A DNA stretch of 20,709 bases from CBDULQ01 sp965368115 (GCA_965368115.1 CBDULQ010000037.1:1-20709); one strand, 5' to 3'. Counted from the first letter of the stretch, positions 7,476 to 16,497 are shown. Program-made: numbers and translations. The notes: generated by a model from the sequence alone, not told the origin.

Positions 7476-8876
7476 ATGCCGGAGACAGCGACATTATCCG
7501 ATGTGGCAGTTGCGGCACTGGTAACAGCAATGGTTGCAGAACAGAAACAGACACACACTTACATTCTGGTGGTCGGGCTCGGCCTGACCGGCCTGTCTGT
7601 TGTGCGTCATTTGCGCGAACATGGGCACAGCATTGTTGTTGTCGATAGCCGAGCGCAACCACCTGGTCTCGAACAATTGCAGCAGGAACTGCCCGAGGTC
7701 CAGGTATTCTGCGGTCCATTCAATGAAGCTCTGTTCATGGGGGCGCAACAACTGGTTGTCAGTCCCGGTGTGCCGATGCAGGAGCCGGCGATAGTACATG
7801 CTGTACAGCAGGGCGTTGAGGCGATTGGCGATATCGAGCTGTTTGCCCGCGAAGTGAATGCACCAGTGATCGCCATTACCGGTTCCAACGGTAAGAGCAC
7901 GGTCACCACCCTGGTCGGTGAAATGGCCAGGCGAGCTGGTATTAAAGTGGCTGTCGGCGGCAACATCGGTACGCCGGCGCTGGACCTGTTGCATGAGCAG
8001 GCTGAACTGTATGTGCTTGAGCTATCCAGTTTCCAGCTGGAAACCTTGCATAGCCTGCAACCGGTCGCTGCAGCGGTCCTGAACGTCAGTGAAGATCACA
8101 TGGATCGTTACGATAACGTCGAGCATTACGCATTCGTTAAGCAGCAGATTTATCAGCATTGTAAAACGGCCGTCATCAATCGTGATGATATGCGTGTCAG
8201 CACCATGGATCGCGGCCTGAAATCGATTAGCGGGTTTACCCTGGGTGAGCCGGCAATGGGTGATTTCGGCTTGCGTGATTTCGATGGCGAGAAGTGGTTA
8301 TGCCGGGGTGGCAAACGGCTGATCGCAGAACGTGAATTGAAACTCGGTGGCCGTCACAACACGGCCAACGCACTGGCGGCCCTGGCGCTGGGTGAAGCGG
8401 CCGGCATTGAACTGAATGCCATGCTGGAAACCTTACGCTGTTTCTCCGGTCTGCCGCATCGGACTCAATGGGTGCGTGAACACGATTCGGTGAACTGGTA
8501 CAACGATTCCAAAGGCACCAATGTGGGCGCTACTATCGCAGCAATCGAAGGATTGCAGGTCGACAATAAACTGATTCTGATCGCCGGTGGGCTGGGTAAA
8601 GGCGCCGATTTTTCACCGTTGCGCGATGCGGCTAAAGACAAGGTCAGGCTGGTGGTATTGATTGGTGAAGATGCGGTAAAAATCGAACAGGCTTTGCAGC
8701 AGACAGTGCCAGTTATGCTGGCCGATAGTATGCCGGAAGCGGTTCAGATTGCTGCCGATCTTGCACATCCAGGTGATTCGGTGCTGTTGTCACCGGCTTG
8801 TGCCAGTTTTGATATGTTTAAAGGTTACGAACATCGCGGTGAGGTGTTCATGGATGCAGTGAGGGCGTTGCCATGA
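7476..8876 (+). CDS. murD: UDP-MurNAc-L-Ala:D-Glu ligase MurD
   Basis: MurD adds D-glutamate to UDP-MurNAc-L-Ala in the cytoplasm. The 466-residue product has the N-terminal LVVGLGLTGLSV substrate fold (31-42), the ATP loop TGSNGKST (135-142), and the central and C-terminal Mur-ligase domains (NDSKGTN, CASFDMF). It is longer than E. coli MurD (438) because about 28 residues precede the first beta strand. The ATG at 7476 fits operon spacing (5 nt after mraY) but lacks a good Shine-Dalgarno. An in-frame ATG at 7530 would give a normal-length N-terminus. The stop overlaps ftsW (ATGA). Confidence 0.95.
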   Translation: MPETATLSDVAVAALVTAMVAEQKQTHTYILVVGLGLTGLSVVRHLREHGHSIVVVDSRAQPPGLEQLQQELPEVQVFCGPFNEALFMGAQQLVVSPGVPMQEPAIVHAVQQGVEAIGDIELFAREVNAPVIAITGSNGKSTVTTLVGEMARRAGIKVAVGGNIGTPALDLLHEQAELYVLELSSFQLETLHSLQPVAAAVLNVSEDHMDRYDNVEHYAFVKQQIYQHCKTAVINRDDMRVSTMDRGLKSISGFTLGEPAMGDFGLRDFDGEKWLCRGGKRLIAERELKLGGRHNTANALAALALGEAAGIELNAMLETLRCFSGLPHRTQWVREHDSVNWYNDSKGTNVGATIAAIEGLQVDNKLILIAGGLGKGADFSPLRDAAKDKVRLVVLIGEDAVKIEQALQQTVPVMLADSMPEAVQIAADLAHPGDSVLLSPACASFDMFKGYEHRGEVFMDAVRALP

Positions 8877-10123
8877 GTCTGGTTATGCCATTCATGCCGA
8901 AGAATGCTGCAGCACCGAGCAAATCGATTTTTGCCGAAGGCCTGGACCCGATATTGATAGGTATTACTCTGGCGTTGATCTGTCTGGGGCTTGTCGCCGT
9001 GGCTTCTGCATCCATTACCGTCGCTGATCGGCAGATTGCTTCGCCGTTTTATTATGTGCAACGCCAGGCAATTGCCATCGGTATCGGCCTGCTTGCTGTT
9101 TTATTTATGTTGAAGATGCGACTGGTGTACTGGGAAAAATCGGGCATGATATTGCTGGGCTTTGCATTTTTCCTGTTGCTGCTGGTGCTGGTGCCCGGTG
9201 TGGGCAAAACGGTGAATGGTTCGACGCGCTGGATTCCGGTGGGTTTTCTCAATCTGCAGGTTTCGGAAATGGTGAAACTGTTTCTGCTGATTTACGTGGC
9301 AGGTTATCTGGTGCGACATGGTGAACAGGTGCGCTCCAGTTTATGGGGATTTATCAAGCCGATGATCATGGTCGGTATCGCTTGCGTGTTGTTGCTGCTG
9401 GAGCCGGACTTCGGTGCGTCCGTGGTGATTATGCTGACTGCGCTGGGCATGATGTTTATCGGTGGCGTGCGTTTCATTCAGTTTGTCGCCTTCATCAGTT
9501 TATTCGCTACTGCTGCAACACTACTGATCATTTCATCGCCGTATCGAATGCAACGCCTGACGGCTTTTGTAAATCCCTGGGCGGATCCTTTCGACAGCGG
9601 GTTTCAGCTGACCCAGTCTTTGATTGCGATCGGTTCCGGCGGCTGGTCGGGTACCGGCCTTGGTGGCAGTGTGCAGAAACTGTTTTATCTGCCCGAAGCG
9701 CATACCGATTTCGTGTTTGCCATCATCGCTGAGGAGCTAGGGCTGATTGGCGTAACACTGGTGCTTGCACTGTTCGGCGCATTTTTTATTCGTTCGTTCA
9801 TGATTGCGCGCAAAGCAGAGCAGCAAGGTAATCAGTTTGCAGCCTATCTTGCCTACGGCATTGGAATCTGGATGAGTCTGCAGGCGTTCATCAATATTGG
9901 CGTCAACATGGGTGTGTTGCCGACCAAGGGGCTGACACTGCCACTGATGAGCTATGGCGGTAGTAGTCTGATCATCTGTTGTGCCGCTATAGGTCTGTTG
10001 CTGCGTATACATTACGAATGTGCAACCGGACAGGCTTTGCCCAGGTCACGAAATCGTCGGCGCACGGAGTCCGGCCGTAAGTCGGGCTCCGAGTTGCGGC
10101 GCGTATTCGAGGAGGCGGCATGA
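8873..10123 (+). CDS. ftsW: Septal peptidoglycan glycosyltransferase FtsW
   Basis: FtsW is the SEDS-family polymerase that joins lipid II into glycan strands at the septum, paired with FtsI. The 416-residue product (E. coli 414) is mostly membrane helices after a cytoplasmic tail of about 25 residues. It has the SEDS signatures VNGSTRWI (114-121), LEPDFG (176-181), Asp279 in YLPEAHTDFVF (the likely catalytic Asp) and PLMSYGGSS (357-365). The basic C-terminal tail (389-412) is cytoplasmic. The ATG overlaps the murD stop, with GAGGG at 8861-8865 as Shine-Dalgarno. Confidence 0.97.
   Translation: MSLVMPFMPKNAAAPSKSIFAEGLDPILIGITLALICLGLVAVASASITVADRQIASPFYYVQRQAIAIGIGLLAVLFMLKMRLVYWEKSGMILLGFAFFLLLLVLVPGVGKTVNGSTRWIPVGFLNLQVSEMVKLFLLIYVAGYLVRHGEQVRSSLWGFIKPMIMVGIACVLLLLEPDFGASVVIMLTALGMMFIGGVRFIQFVAFISLFATAATLLIISSPYRMQRLTAFVNPWADPFDSGFQLTQSLIAIGSGGWSGTGLGGSVQKLFYLPEAHTDFVFAIIAEELGLIGVTLVLALFGAFFIRSFMIARKAEQQGNQFAAYLAYGIGIWMSLQAFINIGVNMGVLPTKGLTLPLMSYGGSSLIICCAAIGLLLRIHYECATGQALPRSRNRRRTESGRKSGSELRRVFEEAA
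10111..10115 (+). promoter_or_regulatory. Shine-Dalgarno of murG
   Basis: GGAGG lies 4 nt before the ATG at 10120, inside the last ftsW codons. It is among the strongest Shine-Dalgarno matches in the cluster and supports the 10120 start over the ATG at 10132. Confidence 0.6.
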
Positions 10124-11205
10124 GTGAAACCATGACGCAACCGGTAATGATTATGGCCGGAGGCACCGGAGGACATGTTTATCCCGCCCTGGCGGTTGCG
10201 GACGAACTGCGTAACCGGGGTGTGCCTGTGGTATGGCTGGGTACGCGCAAAGGTATCGAAGCTCGGCTGGTGCCGGAAGCCGGTATCGAAGTGGATTGGT
10301 TAGGCATTAGTGGATTACGTGGCAAGAGCGTGCTGACTCTGATGCTGGCGCCGTTCAATATGTTTATTGCCTGTGTTCAGGCTTTGCGCATTATGCTGCG
10401 GCGCAAACCCTGCGTGGTATTAGGCATGGGTGGCTTTGTGTCAGGGCCGGGTGGGCTGATGGCCTGGCTGTTACGCAAGCCGTTGTTGATCCATGAACAG
10501 AATGCGATTCCGGGATTGACCAATCGCCTGTTATCGCGGCTGGCAAATATTGTTATGCAGGCTTTTCCAGACAGTTTTCAGGTCGCTGCAGTACATGTCG
10601 GTAACCCGGTACGTCGCGCCATCGCCAGTTTGCCTTCGCCGGAACAGCGTATGCGGCAACGGCAGGGGCCGCTACGCCTGCTGGTGTTTGGCGGTAGCCT
10701 GGGTGCTGCGCGACTCAACGAAGTGGTGCCGCTGGCATTGTCGCAATTGCCTGAAGACCGGAGGATGGATGTCTGGCATCAGGCAGGCCCGAAAAATATC
10801 GAACAGGCGCGCACTAATTATTCGAGATTAAATGTTACCGCACGTGTCGATGCTTACATCGAGGACATGGCGGATGCCTATAGCTGGGCCGACCTGGTGA
10901 TCTGTCGTGCCGGTGCCATGACCATCGCCGAACTGGCGGCTGCGGGCGTTGCTTCAATTCTGGTGCCTTATCCCTATGCGGTGGATGATCATCAGACCGC
11001 GAATGCCGCTTATCTGTCTGACTCCGACGCGGCGCTACTGATTCAGCAGGATGATTTAAATGAAAACAGTCTATTGCAAACGTTGCTCAAACTGAGTCGT
11101 GAGCAGTTGCTGGATATGGCATCACGTGCGCGGCGGCTGGGTATGCCGGAATCGACGCAAATCGTTGCGGAACAATGCCTGGCGGCGGGAGGTGTCTCAT
11201 GTTGA
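10120..11205 (+). CDS. murG: UDP-GlcNAc:lipid I N-acetylglucosaminyltransferase MurG
   Basis: MurG adds GlcNAc to lipid I at the inner face of the membrane, making lipid II. The 361-residue product is close to E. coli MurG (355). It is a GT-B glycosyltransferase with GGTGGH (14-19), GMGGFVSGPGG (102-112), HEQNAIPGLTN (125-135), GGSLGA (191-196) and RAGAMT (263-268), followed by the HQT (291-293) of the donor site. The ATG overlaps the ftsW stop (ATGA) with GGAGG upstream. The murC start lies inside its last codons. Confidence 0.97.
   Translation: MSETMTQPVMIMAGGTGGHVYPALAVADELRNRGVPVVWLGTRKGIEARLVPEAGIEVDWLGISGLRGKSVLTLMLAPFNMFIACVQALRIMLRRKPCVVLGMGGFVSGPGGLMAWLLRKPLLIHEQNAIPGLTNRLLSRLANIVMQAFPDSFQVAAVHVGNPVRRAIASLPSPEQRMRQRQGPLRLLVFGGSLGAARLNEVVPLALSQLPEDRRMDVWHQAGPKNIEQARTNYSRLNVTARVDAYIEDMADAYSWADLVICRAGAMTIAELAAAGVASILVPYPYAVDDHQTANAAYLSDSDAALLIQQDDLNENSLLQTLLKLSREQLLDMASRARRLGMPESTQIVAEQCLAAGGVSC
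11187..11192 (+). promoter_or_regulatory. Shine-Dalgarno setting the murC start
   Basis: GGGAGG lies 6 nt before the ATG at 11199. A longer in-frame reading from the ATG at 11175 would place this element inside the coding region. The spacing therefore selects 11199. Confidence 0.65.
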
Positions 11206-12608
11206 TCGATACCCATCCCATGCGCAGCATCAGTCATGTTCATTTTGTCGGTATCGGTGGCGCCGGCATGAGTGGAATTGCCGAGGTATTGTTGAATCTG
11301 GGGTACCAGGTTAGCGGTTCGGATCGCGGCAGCAACGCGGCGACACAACGTCTGCAGGAACAGGGTGCGGTAATTTTCCAGGGGCATGCTGCAGAAAATA
11401 TTATCGATGCCGAAGTTGTGGTGGTGTCGACCGCGATACCTCAGGACAACCCGGAAATTGTTGCAGCGCGTGAACGGCGTATACCGGTCATTCGACGTGC
11501 TGAAATGCTGGCTGAAATCATGCGCTTCCGTTATGGCATTGCCATTGCCGGTACACATGGCAAGACCACAACAACGAGTCTGGTCGCCAGTTTGTTGACC
11601 GAAGGCGAGCTCGACCCGACCTTTGTTATCGGTGGCAAACTGAACAGCGCCGCAACCAATGCCAAGCTGGGCGCCAGTCGCTACTTCGTTGCCGAGGCCG
11701 ACGAAAGCGATGCATCGTTTTTGCTGTTGCAGCCGATGATGGCCGTGGTCACGAATATCGATGCGGATCACCTGGAAACCTATGGCGGTGATTTCGAAAA
11801 ATACAAAGCGACTTATGTTGAGTTTTTACATCATCTGCCGTTTTACGGTCATGCCGTCATGTGTCTGGACGATGATGTGATCCGTGAACTATTGCCGAAG
11901 GTGTCACGACCGATACTGACTTATGGCATCGAACAGGATGCGGACATCAAGGCGTGTAATATTCAGTGCGATGGTCTGCAGTGTTCTTTCGAAGTGAGTT
12001 TGCCGGATCGGGACGCGTCCCTGGAAGTGCTACTTAACCTGCCCGGCAAACATAATGTGCTGAATGCGCTGGCGGCGATCACCATTGCGCATCTGCTGGG
12101 TGTCGAAGATAAAGCGATTCAGTCTGCACTGGCCGGTTTTCAGGGCATTGGTCGACGCATGCAGCAATATGGCGAAGTCGCCATACCCGGTGGTCATGTA
12201 TTGCTGGTCGACGATTACGGTCACCATCCGACTGAAATCGCAGCCACACTGGATGCGGCACGTACCGGCTGGCCGGATCGTCGCCTGGTGGTTGCGTTCC
12301 AGCCGCATCGTTACACCCGCACCCGCGACCTGTTCGAAGATTTCGCCCGGGTGCTGGCGGATACCGATACCTTGTTAGTCACTGAAGTGTACTCGGCGGG
12401 TGAGGATGCGATTGCCGGCGCGGACGGTCGTGCATTGTGTGCAGCGATTCGTGCTCGCGGCCGGGTCAATCCGGTGTTTGTGGAAAATATCAATGATCTG
12501 CCCGAAGCTTTGCTGGATGTACTGCAGGATGATGACGTGCTGCTGACACTCGGTGCCGGCAGCATCGGTGCCAAGGCGGCAGAACTACCCAGGGTGTTTG
12601 CAGCATGA
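11199..12608 (+). CDS. murC: UDP-N-acetylmuramate:L-alanine ligase MurC
   Basis: MurC attaches L-alanine to UDP-MurNAc, the first stem peptide step. From the 11199 start the product is 469 residues (E. coli 491). It shows the N-terminal HFVGIGGAGMSGIA nucleotide-binding motif (about 15-28), the ATP loop GTHGKTTT (118-125), the EADESD stretch and the C-terminal DDYGHHPTEI motif. An in-frame ATG at 11175 would add eight residues, but the GGGAGG at 11187-11192 favours 11199. The start overlaps the murG stop by 7 nt, and the stop overlaps murB (ATGA). Confidence 0.96.
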   Translation: MLIDTHPMRSISHVHFVGIGGAGMSGIAEVLLNLGYQVSGSDRGSNAATQRLQEQGAVIFQGHAAENIIDAEVVVVSTAIPQDNPEIVAARERRIPVIRRAEMLAEIMRFRYGIAIAGTHGKTTTTSLVASLLTEGELDPTFVIGGKLNSAATNAKLGASRYFVAEADESDASFLLLQPMMAVVTNIDADHLETYGGDFEKYKATYVEFLHHLPFYGHAVMCLDDDVIRELLPKVSRPILTYGIEQDADIKACNIQCDGLQCSFEVSLPDRDASLEVLLNLPGKHNVLNALAAITIAHLLGVEDKAIQSALAGFQGIGRRMQQYGEVAIPGGHVLLVDDYGHHPTEIAATLDAARTGWPDRRLVVAFQPHRYTRTRDLFEDFARVLADTDTLLVTEVYSAGEDAIAGADGRALCAAIRARGRVNPVFVENINDLPEALLDVLQDDDVLLTLGAGSIGAKAAELPRVFAA

Positions 12609-13504
12609 TGGCGGCCAGAGACCACACACAACTGCGTGGCGAGATGAAGTACAACGAGCCGATGTCGAAACATACCAGTTGGCGTGTCGGCGGTCCGGCG
12701 GAAAAATTCTATACGCCGGCCGACCTGGATGATCTGTCCTGTTTGTTGAACGGTTTGCCGGAAACCGAGCCGGTGTTCTGGCTTGGCCTTGGCAGTAACC
12801 TGCTGGTACGAGACGGCGGCATCAGGGGTACGGTGATTGCACAAAAAGGCAGCCTGGCGGAACTGGAATTAATCGATGAGCAACGCATTCGTGCCGGAGT
12901 CGGTGTCAGTTGTGCAAAGCTGGCTCGCTTCTGCAGTAAGCATGACCTGATCGGCGGTGAATTTTTTGCCGGCATCCCCGGTTTGCTGGGCGGCGCCCTG
13001 GCCATGAACGCCGGTGCTTTTGGTGGCGAAACCTGGCGTTACGTGGAATCGGTAACCACGATCGATCGCCAGGGGCGTGTTTATGAACACAAGCCGGACG
13101 ATTATCAGGTGGGTTATCGAAGTGTGCGAGGACCACAAGGTGAATGGTTCGTGGCAGCGGTTCTGAAATTTGACAAAGGTGATGGTGAGCAGGCTGCAGC
13201 ATCGATTCGTGCATTGCTCGACAAGCGCGCGCAAAGCCAGCCGACCGGGTTGCCCAGTTGCGGCTCGGTGTTCACGAATCCGCAGGGCGATTTTGCCGCA
13301 CGCTTGATAGACGATTGTGGACTGAAAGGTATGCGAATCGGTGATGCGGAAGTGTCGCCTAAACATGCCAATTTCATCATTAATGTGGGTCATGCCCGAG
13401 CCAGTGAAATCGAAGCCCTGATCAGCCTGGTGCAGGACCGAGTTAAAACACAACATGGTGTCGAGTTGCGTACCGAAGTCAGAATAGTAGGGGAGCCGGA
13501 ATAA
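12605..13504 (+). CDS. murB: UDP-N-acetylenolpyruvoylglucosamine reductase MurB
   Basis: MurB is the FAD enzyme that reduces UDP-GlcNAc-enolpyruvate to UDP-MurNAc with NADPH. The 299-residue product has the FAD-binding stretch LGLGSNLLVRDGG (60-72), GIPGLLGGALAMNAGA (123-138), and likely catalytic Ser221 (SCGSVF), Arg172 (YRSVR) and Glu291. It is shorter than E. coli MurB (342) and resembles the compact (type II) form. Its place between murC and ddl differs from E. coli, where murB is outside the cluster. The ATG overlaps the murC stop and is followed directly by a second ATG. Confidence 0.96.
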   Translation: MMAARDHTQLRGEMKYNEPMSKHTSWRVGGPAEKFYTPADLDDLSCLLNGLPETEPVFWLGLGSNLLVRDGGIRGTVIAQKGSLAELELIDEQRIRAGVGVSCAKLARFCSKHDLIGGEFFAGIPGLLGGALAMNAGAFGGETWRYVESVTTIDRQGRVYEHKPDDYQVGYRSVRGPQGEWFVAAVLKFDKGDGEQAAASIRALLDKRAQSQPTGLPSCGSVFTNPQGDFAARLIDDCGLKGMRIGDAEVSPKHANFIINVGHARASEIEALISLVQDRVKTQHGVELRTEVRIVGEPE

Positions 13505-14403
13505 TGCAGCATTTCGGTAAAGTTGCCGTACTCATGGGTGGCTGGTCGGCTGAACGCGAAGTGTCACTGAAAAGTGGCCAGGCGGTGTTGCAGGCTCTGC
13601 AGTCGCGAGGTGTCGATGCTCATGGTATCGATGCCAGTCGCCAATTGCACCGGCAACTGGATGGTTTTGATCGCGTGTTTAATATTTTGCATGGTCGTGG
13701 TGGCGAGGACGGCGATGTGCAGGGTTTGTTGAATATTCTACAACTGCCTTATACCGGTAGTGGTGTACTGGGTTCGGCACTGGCAATGGATAAGTTGCTG
13801 ACCAAGCAATTGTGGAAGGGGATCGGTCTTCCGACACCGGATTATGTGATTCTGAATTCGGAACAGGATTGCCATCATGCCATCGAAACACTCGGCTTGC
13901 CGCTGATGATCAAGCCCGTGCTGGAAGGCTCGAGTATCGGTATGAGCAAGGTGGCGAAAGAACAGGACATGGTATCGTCCTGGCAAAAGGCACAACAGAG
14001 TGACTGTGTTGTGATTGCTGAAAAATTTGTGTCAGGTAGCGAATATACTGCTGCGGTTCTCGGTGATCGTGTGCTGCCGATGATCAAGCTGGAAACGCCG
14101 CGAGATTTTTACGACTACGAAGCCAAATATAGTGCCGACGATACGCGTTATATATGCCCCTGTGGACTGGATGTTGAAATGGAACGTTTGCTGGGGTCGC
14201 TGGTATTGCGGGCATTCGCTGCAGTACATGCCAGTGGTTGGGGGCGGGTCGATTTTATGATCGACGAATTCGCGCAACCCTGGCTAATTGAAGTGAATAC
14301 TGTGCCAGGGATGACTGATCACAGCCTGGTGCCGATGGCGGCGCGTCAGGCCGGCATCGATTTTGAAACACTGACGATACAGATACTGGAACAGACTCTG
14401 TGA
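13504..14403 (+). CDS. ddl: D-alanine--D-alanine ligase Ddl
   Basis: Ddl joins two D-alanines using ATP and supplies the dipeptide for MurF. The 299-residue product is close to E. coli DdlB (306). It has an ATP-grasp fold with the AEREVSLKSG N-terminal motif (16-25, Glu17), LHGRGGEDGDVQG (62-74), EGSSIGMSKV (141-150), the FYDYEAKY loop (202-209) and EVNTVPGMTDHSLVP (263-277) with metal ligand Asn265. The start overlaps the murB stop by one base (TAATG), and its stop overlaps the GTG of ftsQ. By position it is the DdlB type, but the sequence alone does not exclude another Ddl elsewhere. Confidence 0.96.
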   Translation: MQHFGKVAVLMGGWSAEREVSLKSGQAVLQALQSRGVDAHGIDASRQLHRQLDGFDRVFNILHGRGGEDGDVQGLLNILQLPYTGSGVLGSALAMDKLLTKQLWKGIGLPTPDYVILNSEQDCHHAIETLGLPLMIKPVLEGSSIGMSKVAKEQDMVSSWQKAQQSDCVVIAEKFVSGSEYTAAVLGDRVLPMIKLETPRDFYDYEAKYSADDTRYICPCGLDVEMERLLGSLVLRAFAAVHASGWGRVDFMIDEFAQPWLIEVNTVPGMTDHSLVPMAARQAGIDFETLTIQILEQTL

Positions 14404-15197
14404 GTTCGAAGAAACACAAACAGGCCGTCCGCGGCGAGAAAAAACAATCACGCACACGCGTGTGGAGGGACCGGCTGCTGCCGATTCTGAGGTTGCGCTG
14501 GTTGCAATCATCGCTAGCGATGCTGGTGCTGGCCCTGGTGTTGTACCAGGCCTATGCCCGTATTACCCAGAGTGACATGTTTATCATCGAGACCGTGCAG
14601 ATTGAAGGTGAATTTAAATATCTTTCGAAACAGCATTTGCAGGAAACCGCAATACCCTATGTCACTGGAAGTTTCTTTTCGGTAAAGCTGGATGCCATTC
14701 GGAATCAGCTGTTGCAGTTGCCATGGGTGGAAGATGTGTCGATTCGTCGTCAATGGCCGAATGCATTAACTATTCGAGTCATGGAGAAACAGCCTGTCGC
14801 GTACTGGAACGATAAGCAGTTGATCAGTTCACGGTCGGAAGTATTTGAACCGGCGCAGATCGATCAACAGATGCGATTGCCGAAATTGAATGGGCCGCAG
14901 GGGCAGCATGCCAATATGCTGAGGGAGCTGAGCCGCATGCAGACCTGGTTAGCCGATGCGGAATTGCAGGTTGAACAGATCAACCAGGATCAGCGACGTT
15001 CCTGGACTTTGCACATGAGTTCCGGACTGGAGCTGCGCCTCGGACGTCACGATCGTCAACAACGCTTACAGCGTTTTGTTGAAGTGTTTACAGGAAAGCT
15101 GATGAAACAGCAGCAGAACATTAAGTATGTAGATATGCGGTATACCAACGGCCTGGCTGTTGCCTGGAAAAAAGTAACCGAAGGTCTGGGGGCATAA
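14400..15197 (+). CDS. ftsQ: Cell division protein FtsQ
   Basis: FtsQ is a bitopic inner-membrane protein that recruits FtsL and FtsB to the divisome. The 265-residue product (E. coli 276) has a basic cytoplasmic tail, one membrane segment (about 35-54), a POTRA domain (about 61-130; IETVQIEG...LPWVEDVSIRRQWPNAL) and a C-terminal beta domain. The start is GTG at 14400, forming a GTGA overlap with the ddl stop; no in-frame ATG precedes the membrane segment. TGGA at 14387-14390 is a modest Shine-Dalgarno. A 5-nt gap separates it from ftsA. Confidence 0.94.
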   Translation: MSSKKHKQAVRGEKKQSRTRVWRDRLLPILRLRWLQSSLAMLVLALVLYQAYARITQSDMFIIETVQIEGEFKYLSKQHLQETAIPYVTGSFFSVKLDAIRNQLLQLPWVEDVSIRRQWPNALTIRVMEKQPVAYWNDKQLISSRSEVFEPAQIDQQMRLPKLNGPQGQHANMLRELSRMQTWLADAELQVEQINQDQRRSWTLHMSSGLELRLGRHDRQQRLQRFVEVFTGKLMKQQQNIKYVDMRYTNGLAVAWKKVTEGLGA

Positions 15198-15202
15198 AAC
15201 GA

Positions 15203-16438
15203 ATGACAAAGAAATCGGATAAGAATTTAATTGTTGGCCTGGATATCGGAACTTCCAAGGTAGTCGCTATCGTCGGTGAGGTGGCGACTGACGGACAGGT
15301 CGAAATTGTCGGTCTGGGATCGCATCCATCCCGAGGTTTGAAGAAAGGTGTGGTGGTTAACATTGAATCCACAGTGCAGTCCATTCAGCGTGCGGTAGAA
15401 GAAGCGGAGCTGATGGCGGGTTGTCAGATCAATTCGGTTTATGCCGGAATCGCGGGCAGCCACATCAAAAGTATTAATTCGCACGGGATTGTCGCGATCA
15501 AGGATCGCGAAGTAAGCGAACAGGATCTGGATCGGGTTATCGATGCGGCGCGAGCTGTTGCAATTCCCGCAGACCAACGCGTTCTGCACATTCTTCCGCA
15601 GGAATTCGTAATCGATGACCAGGAAGGTATTCGTGAACCTATCGGTATGTCGGGCGTGCGTCTGGAAGCCAAGGTTCATCTGGTTACTGGAGCGGTTGGT
15701 GCGGCACAGAACATTATTAAATGTGTGCGTCGTTGTGGCCTGGACGTGGATGACATTATTCTGGAACAACTGGCATCCAGTTATTCGGTGCTGACCGACG
15801 ATGAAAAGGAGCTGGGGGTCTGCCTGGTTGATATCGGCGGGGGTACCACCGACATCGCAGTATTTACCGACGGCGCGATTCGGCATACCGCAGTTATTCC
15901 GATTGCCGGTGACCAGGTAACTAACGATATTGCGGTCGCCCTGCGTACACCGACACAGTACGCGGATGAAATCAAGATTAAGTATGCCTGCGCATTACGT
16001 CAGCTCGCGAATCCGGAAGAAAGCATCGAAGTGCCCAGTGTTGGTGATCGTCCGCCGCGCAAACTGTCTCGCCAAACATTGGCCGAGGTGGTCGAGCCGC
16101 GTTATGACGAATTGCTGTCGCTGGTTCAGGCCGAGCTACGCAAAAGTGGTTTCGAAGATATTATTGCCGCCGGTATCGTGTTGACCGGCGGTAGCTCAAA
16201 AATGGAAGGTGTGGTCGATCTTGCGGAAGAGATTTTCCACATGCCGGTACGACTGGGTACGCCACAGTTTGTCAGTGGATTGTCCGATGTCGTGAACAAT
16301 CCAATTTTTGCAACAGGGGTTGGGCTGTTGTTATTCGGTGAACAGCACCAGCATTCAGGTACACGATATTTCTCCGCAGAAGGGGGTGTGAAAGGCGTAT
16401 GGGAACGGATGAAAAACTGGTTCCAGGGGAACTTTTAA
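15203..16438 (+). CDS. ftsA: Cell division protein FtsA (actin-like FtsZ anchor)
   Basis: FtsA is an actin-fold ATPase that tethers FtsZ filaments to the inner membrane and recruits later divisome proteins. The 411-residue product has phosphate-1 GLDIGTSKV (12-20), phosphate-2 DIGGGTTDIAVF (210-221) and the adenosine motif LTGGSSKMEG (327-336). The C-terminus (about 396-411, VKGVWERMKNWFQGNF) is the amphipathic membrane-targeting helix. The ATG follows the ftsQ stop by 5 nt with a GGGGGC Shine-Dalgarno (15188-15193). Seventy-two bases separate it from ftsZ. Confidence 0.98.
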   Translation: MTKKSDKNLIVGLDIGTSKVVAIVGEVATDGQVEIVGLGSHPSRGLKKGVVVNIESTVQSIQRAVEEAELMAGCQINSVYAGIAGSHIKSINSHGIVAIKDREVSEQDLDRVIDAARAVAIPADQRVLHILPQEFVIDDQEGIREPIGMSGVRLEAKVHLVTGAVGAAQNIIKCVRRCGLDVDDIILEQLASSYSVLTDDEKELGVCLVDIGGGTTDIAVFTDGAIRHTAVIPIAGDQVTNDIAVALRTPTQYADEIKIKYACALRQLANPEESIEVPSVGDRPPRKLSRQTLAEVVEPRYDELLSLVQAELRKSGFEDIIAAGIVLTGGSSKMEGVVDLAEEIFHMPVRLGTPQFVSGLSDVVNNPIFATGVGLLLFGEQHQHSGTRYFSAEGGVKGVWERMKNWFQGNF

Positions 16439-16497
16439 AACGCATGCCCGGAGCAATGGGTATGAACGAATCGATGGTCAACAAATGCAGAACGAAC

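Noticed and set aside
11175..11198. Longer murC start at ATG 11175.
   Set aside because: The GGGAGG at 11187-11192 is correctly spaced for ATG 11199 and would be inside the coding region of the longer form.
11043..11771. A 242-codon minus-strand frame opposite murG and murC.
   Set aside because: It crosses two conserved genes, is rich in His, Gln and Arg as expected for an antisense reading, and matches no family I know.
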